DNA of 64,000 nt from Skeletonema tropicum (GCA_037178625.1 CM074138.1:1-64000), one strand, 5' to 3'. Positions 10,435 through 21,300 are shown, counted from the stretch's first letter. Notes: a model not told the origin generated them from the letters alone. Numbers and translations are program-made.

Positions 10435-10771
10435 CTACTTGACTATTACAGCGAGTGGTTGGGTAGACCCTTGGGTCAACTGAGAGCTGCTTCTGTGTGA
10501 AGTAGTTCTCCCACGTGTACTGTTTAATAAATATGAGATTTGATCCTCATTTGGTGATGATGCTGATATCGGGCCACTTTTGCTCTCATAGAGAGTTTGG
10601 ATGGCAGCTAGTCCTGCTGAGCCGTTCGCTGTGCAAACTGTTCTCCCGAAGATTTGGGTGTAGTATGTGGTTGGGTCTGGGCTTTTGTAGGATCCTCCGT
10701 AGTGGTAGTTTCGTGATTTGGATTTCCATATAGTGTGTGCTCTTTCGAGGATGTTTGATGGTGTTTTGGTG
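10435..10771 (-). pseudogene. 3' part of a transposon-like ORF split by the LTR element
   Basis: Read on the minus strand this is the continuation of the ORF whose 5' part lies at 14724-14990. If the LTR element and one TGGTG copy are removed, the frame passes from ...MARQAFT straight into KTPSNILERAHTIWKS and stays open for over 110 codons to a TAG at 10435. That shows the element landed inside a reading frame. The protein looks like the C-terminal region of ORFs seen beside reverse transcriptases in algae, but I cannot name it with confidence. Confidence 0.6.
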
Positions 10772-11059
10772 TCTTAACTTGCGCAGACTTGCAGCAGTAA
10801 GAGGGTTGCGTAGTAATAGCGGTTCTGTCAGATCTCTCCAACAAGGAAGTGGATTGCTCCAGATTTCTCCTCAGAAATCGTTCCGATGCGTCAATTGACT
10901 GTTGTTTATTTTATTTCTTTTCCTCTCTATGAGATCAAGCGTGATTTGCTTCAAAAGCCTCTCAAAGCGCAACCTCTTACATACAATGTATCTTAGATAC
11001 CCTACCATAACATAACTGTATAGAATCCGTACATACGCGAAATATCGCATCCTGTGTCA
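10772..11059 (-). repeat. 3' LTR (288 bp)
   Basis: Matches 14436-14723 base for base as far as can be read. Preceded on the minus strand by the polypurine tract at 11060-11068, which marks it as the 3' LTR. Confidence 0.88.
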
Positions 11060-11218
11060 CTCCCCTACGATTCGACAGTTTCTCCCCATAGATTGTTCGG
11101 ACTGTATTGTCCAGATAACTTCTCCCCATATTCCCTCTCCCCATAACATTCATTCCAAGTTTCGCCATCTGAAATGTCGGTGATGAATGAGCTCAGTTGT
11201 GTCAGTATCCTCCCCATA
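11060..11218 (-). promoter_or_regulatory. Polypurine tract plus four TATGGGGAG motifs
   Basis: The functional-looking polypurine tract is GTAGGGGAG next to the LTR. The related 9-mer TATGGGGAG (plus strand CTCCCCATA) recurs at 11082, 11122, 11137 and 11210. The same 9-mer is iterated in the gag remnant near 1710-1811. These could be spare plus-strand priming sites. The first motifs lie beyond the ORF2 stop at 11150. Confidence 0.55.
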
Positions 11219-12787
11219 AATCTTCTCAGAACTGCCATCAGTAAGATGAGTGTTGGCATCATAGACATCCTGAGTACCAATCGGGTAAGACTCTTGCCAC
11301 GCATCGAGAATGGAAGATCCAGTGAAAGAGATGTTGTAAGGCACAGACTTGTGCTGGGCTGGACTAAGCTCTTGTGAGACTTCATCAAGTTGCTTGCCTT
11401 CCTGCTTACATACATTTCCCTTGCGTGATTCATTCACTTGCGTGAGACAATTCGATGGTACGAGCAATCGTGTTGTGGTACCGTCATCAGACTGAATATC
11501 ATGGAACTGGATATCAATTGTAGTCACACTCTCCGGCTGAGAGATACTATCAACCTTCATCACACTCCCCGACTGAGAAACACTATCAGCCTTAGCCTCG
11601 CTCCCCATTTCTGATACAGACTCATCAGCAAAAGTGACTCGTGGCGTAGTGGATTTCTTCTTCGGCTGCGAGAGGAATCGAGGTAGACGGAATGGTTCAA
11701 GTTCGCTAGTTTGATTCACTTCAAAATGAGTTTCATTCACCTCGCGATTCTTCTCTAGTAGGTCAATAAATTCTGTGCCATTCTGACGAAAATCATCACT
11801 GTCTTGGATGGAGGTCATGTTCACATTGTAGACATTTTCCCATAGCTCTGCGTAATTGGCCTGTACTTCGGGAGCGTCTGCAGGGATGGAAGCCAAATCA
11901 TCATAACCAACTTCAGTGTTGTTGACCTGAGATTGCTCAGTGACATTCGCTGTGGCACCTTGGGCTACGGGAGTATTGGGCACACGAGATGTGTTAGAAC
12001 GAAAGGCATCACCACCATTACGACGACGAGGCGGAGGCTTGACATTTGGTACACCTCGAGCAGTCATGATAAGTTCCTTCGACTCCTCCGAGAACTTCTC
12101 CCAATACTTCTTTTCTTCTGGAGTGAGCTGGCGGTGCGCATCTCCCGGCAAGAATCCCTTTCTTCGCTCCCCTAAGCTGGACATCATTACGTCATACCAC
12201 TGGTCATCATCCAATTTGTCATCCGTTACACCCCCAAAATCAATGGTATTGATTTCATACCCAGCCTTTTGGTATGCAGCACGAGTATGGTTGACATTTC
12301 TGCACTCATTGACAATCTGATGACGACGTGATACCATATCTCTTTTGTTGCGAGCGTCGACCATGCTTGCTTCCTGCTTATACGCAGCCAAAAGCTCATC
12401 AGGGCTCAATGTGCGACTTCCTCCCCCTCTGCTGTGAACAATAGACTGGGTCAGAGTACTCAAGGAAACAACATTATCCAATTCCTTCACACCACTGATG
12501 AAACGTTTGAACATCTCAAATTTCTCCTTGGACAGAAGCGGCGTGCCACTACGAAGCATGAACTCAGTGACATCTGTTTCCCATTTTGCAATAGTAGGGA
12601 CAAGACGGACACGTTTGGAGTGTACATCAAGCGGGGTGTTGATGCGGTTGTACACCTCGTTCTTCGCATGCTCAGCAGCGATAGATCCAGAACCGGAGTA
12701 ATATTGTGCCATCTTCGTCCACACTTTCTGCCCATCAAAAGTATCTGCTTCACTGAGAACAAATTCACGTCCCTTGTGACTTTTCAC
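11150..12787 (-). CDS. gag-like ORF2 of the LTR element
   Basis: About 545 codons. The frame is open from about 12846, just after an in-frame TGA, and has no ATG at its start: the codon at 12787 is GTG. It is probably expressed as a continuation of ORF1 by a +1 shift in the 12765-12846 overlap. The start region reads like a retroviral-type gag core (LYYILNSTVKSHKG, then SEADTFDGQKVW). The middle is Arg- and Lys-bearing, and the C-terminal 200 residues are acidic and Ser/Thr-rich. No CCHC zinc knuckle and no Asp-[ST]-Gly protease motif is visible. The gag role is inferred from position, size and pattern. Confidence 0.65.
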   Translation of the reverse strand: MKSHKGREFVLSEADTFDGQKVWTKMAQYYSGSGSIAAEHAKNEVYNRINTPLDVHSKRVRLVPTIAKWETDVTEFMLRSGTPLLSKEKFEMFKRFISGVKELDNVVSLSTLTQSIVHSRGGGSRTLSPDELLAAYKQEASMVDARNKRDMVSRRHQIVNECRNVNHTRAAYQKAGYEINTIDFGGVTDDKLDDDQWYDVMMSSLGERRKGFLPGDAHRQLTPEEKKYWEKFSEESKELIMTARGVPNVKPPPRRRNGGDAFRSNTSRVPNTPVAQGATANVTEQSQVNNTEVGYDDLASIPADAPEVQANYAELWENVYNVNMTSIQDSDDFRQNGTEFIDLLEKNREVNETHFEVNQTSELEPFRLPRFLSQPKKKSTTPRVTFADESVSEMGSEAKADSVSQSGSVMKVDSISQPESVTTIDIQFHDIQSDDGTTTRLLVPSNCLTQVNESRKGNVCKQEGKQLDEVSQELSPAQHKSVPYNISFTGSSILDAWQESYPIGTQDVYDANTHLTDGSSEKIYGEDTDTTELIHHRHFRWRNLE

Positions 12788-14039
12788 CGTTGAATTGAGG
12801 ATATAGTAAAGTGTCGAGTTGTCCAGCTTGAATGCCTCCTTGTGTCACTCGAGCGATTGGGCGGAAGGTGGGATCGATGAGCTCCTGCATATTGAATGAC
12901 TTGAGAACGGCTGCAAACCCGTGTGCATATGTTGTCCACGCCGTTTGATCTGAATGTTGGGGAAAACAGGTTGGATCAAACTTCAACTTCGACCTTGGCT
13001 GGTGTTTTCTGTATGCACCACGGTAGGGGCTTCTTCCACTCTTGCTGTCCGGAATCGATGTGCTGATGTGGGAAGGAATGCTGCTGGTTCTGCCGCTGCT
13101 ATCACTGCTGCCTCCACTACTACCGCCGTCACCGCCGCCACCATAAGGCTTCTTTTTCTTCTTCTTCTTCTTACTGCGTTTGGAAGATGGTTTGGAAGAA
13201 GGCAATGATCCAATGAAAGGTACATGGCCGCCATGAGAACTGTCTTGTGATTGTTGGGGCAAAGATCGGCTGGTAGATTGGGTCTTGCCACCAGTAAAAC
13301 CTAGGCCTGTGTAGAAATGAGCCTCACTTGGAAGGTTATCCCTTGCCTCTGAAGAATTGTCTCCTGCCTCAAAAGGGTTATCCTCAACTCCATCTGTGTC
13401 AACGCACTGCTCCTGTCTGCTCGGACCGTAGGAGAAGTTTTCGGACTTATTTGGACGCGGAGTATTTACAGAACCTCGCGAACTCCGACTAGAATTTGTC
13501 CTTGCACCAGATTGACCATAGGCCTTATCCCATGCGATGTCAAATTTAGCTTGAGCAGCGTCGGCTTCCAACTGAACTCTGCGCAGCTCCTGCTCGCGGC
13601 GTTCAACTTTCGCTGCGTGTTCTCTTGCAAGGTCGTTTGTGAACACCTTGATGATCGGAGGACATCCATCGATATAGTTGTCAAATTCGCGGATAGTGAC
13701 ACCCGTGATATCGACCAATCCATTATTAGAAACTCCTTTCTCAATTTGCAATTCATTGACATACGATAAGCTATATAGCATCAGCCTCCTCCACGTCGGT
13801 GGGATGTAGCCGTCATACTCATCGATATCATCCTCATCCGAACTCCCTGAGCGGTTCCGATTCTTCATTGCGTTGATTTCGTCTAGGTTAACGACGAAGT
13901 CGACATAATCGTACCAAGTTTTGATACCCTCTTTTACAAGAATGCTGAGGAAGAAATGTTCATTGTCAAACCATTCCTTCGAAACATGATCGAGTCTTCT
14001 TCGGAGTAACTCATCATTAGCACTACCACGCCGCCCCAT
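12765..14039 (-). CDS. gag-like ORF1 of the LTR element
   Basis: Starts at ATG 14039, about 400 bases inside the 5' LTR, and encodes 424 residues. The N-terminal 150 residues are helical with an acidic NRSGSSDEDD linker. A charged coiled coil follows at about 165-205 (EHAAKVERREQELRRVQLE). Next come a Ser/Asn-rich segment, a run of lysines and a Gly/Ser run (about 300-325). The C-terminal part has a TAWTTYAHGFAAVLKSFN stretch typical of a gag capsid-like start. It overlaps ORF2, which lies in the +1 frame. No enzyme motif is present. It is the intact relative of the fragment at 1600-2106. Confidence 0.7.
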   Translation of the reverse strand: MGRRGSANDELLRRRLDHVSKEWFDNEHFFLSILVKEGIKTWYDYVDFVVNLDEINAMKNRNRSGSSDEDDIDEYDGYIPPTWRRLMLYSLSYVNELQIEKGVSNNGLVDITGVTIREFDNYIDGCPPIIKVFTNDLAREHAAKVERREQELRRVQLEADAAQAKFDIAWDKAYGQSGARTNSSRSSRGSVNTPRPNKSENFSYGPSRQEQCVDTDGVEDNPFEAGDNSSEARDNLPSEAHFYTGLGFTGGKTQSTSRSLPQQSQDSSHGGHVPFIGSLPSSKPSSKRSKKKKKKKKPYGGGGDGGSSGGSSDSSGRTSSIPSHISTSIPDSKSGRSPYRGAYRKHQPRSKLKFDPTCFPQHSDQTAWTTYAHGFAAVLKSFNMQELIDPTFRPIARVTQGGIQAGQLDTLLYPQFNGEKSQGT

Positions 14040-14435
14040 AATTGAAGTTGTGTGACCGTGATGAAGACGATAAAAGTGTTACTGTAACTAGGTTTTGTTC
14101 TCCCAATCGAACAGAAATGAATCTAGATTTAGTTAGACGTTTCCTTCGCTTTGGTAAGTCACAGGTTGAAACAGACTTGCTCCGTTGTGGGTCCACGCCC
14201 GTCCTCAGATTGTGGCTGTGTTAGAAGTCCACTCGCTGAAGCTCTATCTGCCCTACAGGTTGCTGATGGGAAGACCTATGACCAAACTCCCGAGATTTCA
14301 GGTTGGCAGCGACAAATTAACAGCCACAGAAGGTGTGAAACATACTTGTCTAACTTACTTCGGTGGAAACGCCGGAAGCTCAAATATTCAACCAGATTTG
14401 ATTGAAGATAGAAACTACACGACGACTGATTAATC

Positions 14436-14723
14436 TCTTAACTTGCGCAGACTTGCAGCAGTAAGAGGGTTGCGTAGTAATAGCGGTTCTGTCAGATCTC
14501 TCCAACAAGGAAGTGGATTGCTCCAGATTTCTCCTCAGAAATCGTTCCGATGCGTCAATTGACTGTTGTTTATTTTATTTCTTTTCCTCTCTATGAGATC
14601 AAGCGTGATTTGCTTCAAAAGCCTCTCAAAGCGCAACCTCTTACATACAATGTATCTTAGATACCCTACCATAACATAACTGTATAGAATCCGTACATAC
14701 GCGAAATATCGCATCCTGTGTCA
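14436..14723 (-). repeat. 5' LTR (288 bp)
   Basis: Direct repeat partner of 10772-11059. On the minus strand it is upstream of ORF1, so it is the 5' LTR and should hold the promoter, though no clear TATA box is seen. Confidence 0.88.
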
Positions 14724-14990
14724 TGGTGAAAGCTTGGCGGGCCATGTTGGAGGCATTGGGGAAGGCGGATTTATCGATGTTGTGGAGTGTTTTGTAGTCG
14801 CTTGGTGGAGGCGTGCCATATAGGAAGTGGTTTATTGTGGGTCCGAAGAGTCCAAGTGGGCTGATTGCGAAGGGAAGTAGTTGCATGTTGTCGGTGAAAA
14901 GCTCTCCGATGATTTGTTCTCCTGTGAGTGTTATTTGTGATGAGACCGAGATCTCTTCAAAAGTGATGACGCATCACAATTATTCAATAC
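14724..14990 (-). pseudogene. 5' part of the transposon-like ORF split by the LTR element
   Basis: The minus-strand frame is open from about 14980 and contains LPFAISPLGLFGPT and a TPPPSDYK stretch, then runs into the target duplication. The remainder of the protein lies at 10435-10771. A 24-base block here (14949-14972) is shared with 2662-2685 beside the Penelope-like fragment, so both places may derive from related elements. Its own 5' end is missing: a stop occurs near 14983. Confidence 0.55.
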
Positions 14991-15254
14991 GTATCCTCAA
15001 TAGAAGACAAGTGTCTTCAACATATCCAATTTTATTCCCAAAGAAGGAGCCGAACACATTCCGATTTGACACAAATAATCATTGTTACACAAAACTATTG
15101 TAACAGTAGGACCACCTGACGTACTTTAAAATTTCTGTTAAATTTTTGTTACTGTTACTGTTACACTTTTGCAGTCACCAAAGGGGCACGTTTTCACCAA
15201 CTCACATTTCACATTTCACACTTGACACAAAATCAAAAATAAGAGACCTCAACC

Positions 15255-15353
15255 ATGGTGACTTCGACCTCGCTAGCATCTCCACCCAGCCCATCTAGGG
15301 CGCTGCATAGCGGCGTATCTGTATTAGAGCACTTGGGCGATGCTGAAATGACA

Positions 15354-15389
<36 letters not shown>

Positions 15390-17621
15390 TCAATCGGCAC
15401 AGCCGCCGCGTCAGAAGCACCACCCTCCGATGCAACGACGAATCTAAATAATCATCCACAACTCGGCGGATCAATTACAACTCCAGCCTACGCCCTGCTA
15501 GTTGGCTTAGCTCTGGAAAATGAGTCGAAAATATTATCCATTCCACTCACGTCACTGCCGACCACGTTTGGCAAAGAGCATGAGACGAAAGATGCCAATT
15601 TTGTGGGCTTGACGGAATACAACAGCAGCGAGGCAGAGGGGGCGTCATCATCTACTAAGAGCGGACCGAAACTGAGCAAGTCCATGTGCTGCATTTATTA
15701 TCGAGACGGAGGGCAGGGGGGCATGCTGGGCTGCTACAAGAAGAAGAAAAAGGCGGTGGCAGTGAAGGATGATGATGCCAAGAATATTCCTACCGACGAA
15801 ACAACAATGAGCATCACGGGCGATGTGGATGCATTGGATGGTATGACCTATGTCCCCTATGAAAAACCGCAAGAGGCGAACGACAAAGCGGCAGCGGAAG
15901 TGTCACCAGATGATATTATTCGACTGCCATCGATGCAACAAACTGATCAATTACCGTCAAGTGGCTTCTTTGCAGTTGAATGCACTGGACGAAAAATCAT
16001 TGTGGGGGGTAGAGTATTGAAGAAGGGACAGCATGCCATGTTGAAAGATGGGATCACGTTACAGATTGCGTCGCATTGCTTTTACTTCTTGTTGCCGAAG
16101 AATAATAATAATGCCAATGATCAGAAGTCGATAAAGGTGACAATGACCAAGACTGTTGTCAACATGGTTGATGTCGGCAGTACATCGGCAAAGAAGACGA
16201 AGCGAGACAAGGATAACAGCAGTGATGATGATGATAATGATGATACATCCTCCTCCGACGACTCAACCATCATTACAACACCCCGCCCAACGAAAAAATC
16301 CAAATCCGCCGCCAATGCCAACGACTCATCCTGCTTTGCATCCATCCTCGAAAGCAAAACGGACACTGAATTACTACAAATGTTATCAGACGCCACCGAA
16401 GGTAACGGATGGGATAAACACAGTCAAAACATTGGAACGACACTAGCCACACGTGCCTGTCGTGCTGCCGCCAACTCCTCCAAATTGCAGAAACTCAATC
16501 GAGAATTTAAGGGCGTCACACAACGGGATGTTATGAACTGGATCAACAAGGACTCGGACACGTTTGGAGAGTACGAAAAAATGATGTTACGGAAGATTGA
16601 ACCGAAATCATTTGGCATTGCCATGGGAAAGGCGATCATTCGTGCAGGCTATACCAAGAGTGATGTGAAGAGTGGTAGAGCGAATAGATGGACGTTGCCG
16701 AGTGATGTGATTGTTCCAGCCGTGGCTACGGTGGCACCTCCGTCGATGAAGAAGTCGCCAAGTACGGCGCAGATGAAGTTGTTGCCGACTGGTGGTGGTG
16801 GAGGAGGAGGAGGAGGAGGAGGAGGTACTAAGACGCCTCCAAAGCCCATGATGGCGTTGCCAAAGGCTGGTGTTAGTTTGAAGGGAGAGGCGGAAAAGGA
16901 ACAAATAATGAAGGAGTCGGTGCCGATGAAAACTAATGATGATGACAACAATGGTGGTGCTGGAAGTGGAGGAGCAGTCGATGTGGAGTCCAAGGAAGAA
17001 TCAAACAAGAATACAATCCTCCCGTCGCAGGAAGATCTGAAGGCATTCGTAGACGCATGGCTGGCACGTCCCGAGAATGCCCAAGTGTTGTCGACTTTAC
17101 TACCGTCCGCAAAGGAAAAGGAGGATATAATGAAAGGATGCGGTGTCGATAAGAAGCGATTAGAGGGTTACTTTTATCGCATGAGAAAGAAGCTCAAACA
17201 AAAGCAAGATGTGGGAGGTGTTGCTACTAGTGCTACTGATGGACCAAAGGCCGCTGGTGGCAGTGCTTCTGTTGCTGCTGCAATGCCGTCTGCAGTTCCT
17301 CCAACGAGTTCTGCTGCTGCGCCTCCTGCAAGCACTGCTGCAGCACCAACTCCTACGACTGCTGCTACTGCTGGAACAAACTCGACAACAACAACGACAC
17401 AACAAGAACATGAAAACATTGCCGCAAGCCGTGCATTCAACGAGGCAATCCAAAGTGGTAGTCCATTCAAGGTGGCAACGGAAGAAGCAGCAGCGGCTGC
17501 TGCTACACGTGCTGCTGCCAATCTTAATCTATTACCTGCTGCCGTCACTACTAGTACTGTTTCTCATGTGGGTGCGTCATCGACTCGTGAGAATATTAGT
17601 GCTGAAGCAAAGCAAGAGTAG
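15255..17621 (+). CDS. FHA-domain protein with homeodomain-like C-terminal helix (FHL1-like regulator)
   Basis: 788 residues; the ATG at 15255 sits in a good context (ACCATGG). An FHA phosphothreonine-binding fold is spread over about residues 75-285: strand AYALLVGLALE, then LSKSMCCIYYRD in place of the usual ISRxHAxI, then FFAVECTGRKIIVGGRVLKK and ITLQIASHCFYFLLPK, which closely follow the FHL1/plant FHA2 subtype. A second helical domain (about 355-485) contains TQRDVMNWI and KSGRANRW. At about 588-650 the sequence KKRLEGYFYRMRKKLK resembles helix 3 of a TALE-type homeodomain. Low-complexity runs: 12 Asn near residue 33 (an AAT microsatellite), a Gly run near 515 and an Ala/Thr linker. Probably a nuclear transcription regulator. 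A broken copy lies at 7395-9488. Confidence 0.7.
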
Positions 17622-17792
17622 TGGATTTGAGCTGTGAATATAGCGTTGTTTTGTCTTTGTTCATGTATAATTATAAAAATTCATTACACCAGAAACATGT
17701 ATTGATTATCTGTGTAACTATTCCGCTGCAGCATTGTCATCGTTACTTACAGCACATGGTGCAATGACCTTACAGGTGGACTGAAGCAGTTG

Positions 17793-18191
17793 ATGTCTTC
17801 TTTCTCTCAGGCAGCAACGGTTGATTCAATCAATCAAATTCTTCCCACTGCAAAAGCTGGCTACTATTCTCCTGGCTACTATGATGAGGAAGAAGAGGAC
17901 GCGGGTGGAAAGGCACTGGAAATACGAATTTGGATCCGACCAGTCCTTCGTAAAATTGTTTACTACAAAGCTGAGCACCAACGCTACGTGAATGAGGCTG
18001 GTTCTACACTCCGTCATGCTTTGCCCCACGATATCGTGACGAACAATGTCCTTTCTTTTCTAGAGTTGCCATTACACACGTTTGTATTGGAAGATCTCGA
18101 AGATGGAGAAATAGGTGATTGGGAGGGGTTGGAAGATGAAGAAGACGATAGTAGCGAAGATGGTAGTAGCGAAGACGATGAAGAGGAGTAG
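17793..18191 (+). CDS. Small acidic protein with an LPHDIVTNNVLSFLEL tail motif
   Basis: 132 residues from ATG 17793. An N-terminal half with aromatic and Glu-rich patches leads to RPVLRKIVYYKAEHQRYVNE, then LPHDIVTNNVLSFLELP and a highly acidic Glu/Asp/Ser tail. From memory, the LPHDIVTxxVLxFLELP motif ends many diatom ankyrin-repeat proteins, but no ankyrin repeats are seen here, so this may be a fragment or a stand-alone tail domain. The start region overlaps the 3' flank duplicated from the FHA gene, and TTTCTCTCAG at 17806-17815 could be an intron acceptor with an upstream exon. Confidence 0.45.
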   Translation: MSSFSQAATVDSINQILPTAKAGYYSPGYYDEEEEDAGGKALEIRIWIRPVLRKIVYYKAEHQRYVNEAGSTLRHALPHDIVTNNVLSFLELPLHTFVLEDLEDGEIGDWEGLEDEEDDSSEDGSSEDDEEE

Positions 18192-18381
18192 GCGGATAGG
18201 AACGAAGCGGCAATGATGAGTGTTGCCGTGATGTTTTGGAGTGATAAGTGTGGTACTTCGGCAGCAACAGCAAGAAAGAGAGCGAGTAGAGCTATTGAGA
18301 TGAAGTTAATTACAATTAGTACTGTGGCAGCTGCAGCTGCAGATGAACACATCTCAAATAAAATGTCAATCAGCAATAAAC

Positions 18382-21300
18382 TCATTTTTCATCTGCAGAC
18401 TTTTCATTTATCCAAAATGTTTCCATTGGCAAATCCTTTCCTTTCACGTTGATAGTTCCTCTTGGCTGAATACTTCTCGTAGGATCTTGTACGTGTAATA
18501 TCTTTGCAGTAGACTCCGAGCTGTGGATTCTATTAACTTGTGAATTCTGCTCCATTCTCGCTGCAACATTCACCGCGTCCCCAAATATACTGTATTTGAG
18601 ATTTCGACTGCCGACGACGTTAGCTACAACGGCACCACTGTGAATCCCAACTCGAATGTTCACACAGCCACGGGATTGGTCGTCGACATCGATGAGAGTT
18701 TCATTAGCAGCAGCAAGTGCTTCCACTGCAAAATCTACTACCCGCTTTGCATGATCATCTTGATCCTTCACTAGATTCGTGACAGCCATGTATGCGTCAC
18801 CTATCGTCTCTATCTTGAAGACATCATGCGCTAGTGACAATTCGTCGAATCTACTGTACAATCTATCAAGCATTTCGGATACCTTCAATGGAGAGAGCGT
18901 AGAAGATATATCTGTGAAGCCAACGATATCCGAAAAGAAAATCGAGACGCATTCCCTAGATTCTGGCTCAACTTTTCTGCCCTCTCGAATTGCATTTGCA
19001 ACTTTCTTGGGGAAGTTGTCATACAGTAATTGACTAGCTGCAGAATAGCGACGTGAACGAATAGTATCTGTCACATCAGCGCTTTCGACAGTGAGGCGCT
19101 GAAGGCGCACATCGAGCTCATCAAACATCGGTCGTTCATTTGGATCGTCTGCAAAGCATTCTGTCATCATTGATTGTATTTGAGGAGGAGCAGATTTGGG
19201 AAGGGGCGGTCGCTTCTGCGTCATCTTATCAGCAACAAGCTTGATCACATCGTCGAAATCTTCTCCGTCATATGGCACCTCCCGTGTGTAGGCTTCATAA
19301 AGGATGATTCCAAAGCTGTAGACATCGCTTGCTGGCGTATTATCCGACTCCTTCCGAAGTAGCTCAGGAGCCATCCAATAGGGTGTTCCAGAACCAACTT
19401 TTCTCTTCTGGCTCAATCCAAAATCGGCTACCTTTGCATGTAAGCGAGAGTCAACCAGTATGTTGGCACACTTCAAGTCGCTGTGAACAACAGGCGGCGA
19501 GGCGGAATGAAGGAAACGCAGTCCCTTGGCGACGTCCTTCAGGATTGGTAGTATCAGCTCGCCACTCAAAGGTACCGTTTCGTTGTGTAACAGGGAAAAT
19601 AAAGAACCCATTTGCATGTACTCCATTACTAACATGGGGTCACTGCCCAGTGTAACACTCCCCATAACAGTACAAATATTTGGATGGCGAAGCGTCGATA
19701 GCAGTCTCATCTCATCGATAAAATTTCTCTTGAGTCTCTCATATCCATCATCTTCCCTCCCAATCCCAATCGATGTCAATATTTGATGGAATCTTTTCTT
19801 CGTTGCAATCGAACCACCGGACATACTACCTGATATGTCCTTGCCAGACAATACTCCAGGATTGTAGTCGACTCTATCGTTCGAGACATTTTTAGTGGGA
19901 TCGTCACCGCTTCTATTCTCCATCCACTCGTCTTCTTCGTGAATATAGTTTGCTGCGTCATTCGAAAATGCCACCCTTCGACGATTGTTTGTCTGTAATG
20001 AAGACACGCCTCTTTCACCACTGCTGGGAAGACCGCTTTCCAGATCAAATTTATCGCTTTCGTCGAGACTGCCGACTCCCGAATGCCGCCGCTTACCCCC
20101 GCTAGAATTACGACGCCTTTGTCCTTGCACAACTAGACGAGGGGGTAAGACTCTCTTGACTGCAACCGTTGTACCTCTGTACTCTGCCAAGAGAACAAGC
20201 CCAAAGGTTCCTCGTCCAATTACGACAGGAGGTTCATCAAATTTGAGCTCCGCTGGATTTATTTCCCAACTGATTTCATTTTGTTTCCTACGCCTTCGAA
20301 GCAGCATAGCAACACTTATCACAGCCACAAGAGCTACTGCTAGGACTAAAGCAACGATACCTGAAGCTTCGATACTCTGATCGAGTGGAACCATCTCCAC
20401 CGGAGGCACCGATGAGCCACCCGAATAAATGAATTCCTTGCCCGGCAGTTGCTGCCATGTTGATGTGAGAGTATCATAGTAATCAATGACTGGTGAGCCC
20501 TTGAATCGAACCAAAGTTGAATTATCATCATCCACTGGAACAGCACGTAGATTGGCCATGACAAAATACGAAGAATCCGCAGTCCTCGTTGGAAACGTCT
20601 CTCTGAACTTAATGTGACCCGACGCTCCGATGTAAGTGCTGTTGGCAAATGCAGCATAGTGTGCACTACCATTGAACACACCCAACATATCTGATGGTCC
20701 CAACTCTGTCTTTGTCCCCGCTGCTGCAGCTGTAGTTGCATCCTTCCACGCCTCACAAGCCGATAATGCAAGACCAACGCCAGCATCATAACTAAACGTC
20801 ACTACATGATGCGGTCGCATTTGAAATAACACGGGTGGATACTCATACTTTGTTCCATCTTCCTTCACAGGCTGCTTGCTATTAATATACGACAATGCTT
20901 CTTCATTCCCTCCCAATTCTTTCCACTCTCGAGTAAAGATATCATACGTCCCATTCAATCCTGGCACCCCTCCCTCACAAAAGTATATCCCATTACCTTC
21001 CATGGCCTTTCCCACTACTGGATTAACCTTGAGCGCTCCTCCCAACACAAATGGTGCCATGTCGGCTGTACCTGAGATGAGCCAAAATTTGCCATCGCCG
21101 ACAAGTCCATATTCTGTTGCAATGGTCATTACATTTGCAAATGATTCTGCGTAGAAATTTCCGACAAAGTAATTACATCCACTTTCCTTGAGTACTTTCA
21201 TTGCTGCCCTCAATTCATCATCATGATCGGTGTTACTGTATGGTACACCACCTCCAACCGCCTCTACACCATGATCCACAGCTGCTCTCAACACACTGCT

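Larger units (their letters stand above)
10772..14723 (-). mobile_element. Non-autonomous LTR retrotransposon carrying gag-like ORFs but no pol (TR-GAG type)
   Basis: Two direct repeats of 288 bases (10772-11059 and 14436-14723) look identical and enclose 3.4 kb. They are flanked by a 5-bp target duplication TGGTG (10767-10771 and 14724-14728). On the minus strand each LTR begins TGACAC and ends TTAAGA. A polypurine tract GTAGGGGAG touches the 3' LTR (11060-11068). Inside are only two overlapping gag-like ORFs; no protease, reverse transcriptase, RNase H or integrase motif is seen. Movement would need enzymes from another element. Identical LTRs imply a recent insertion. No match to the usual initiator-tRNA primer site was seen next to the 5' LTR. 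Confidence 0.85.

Noticed and set aside
16649..17008. Minus-strand ORF with a poly-proline run
   Set aside because: Antisense of the glycine-rich tract in the FHA gene.
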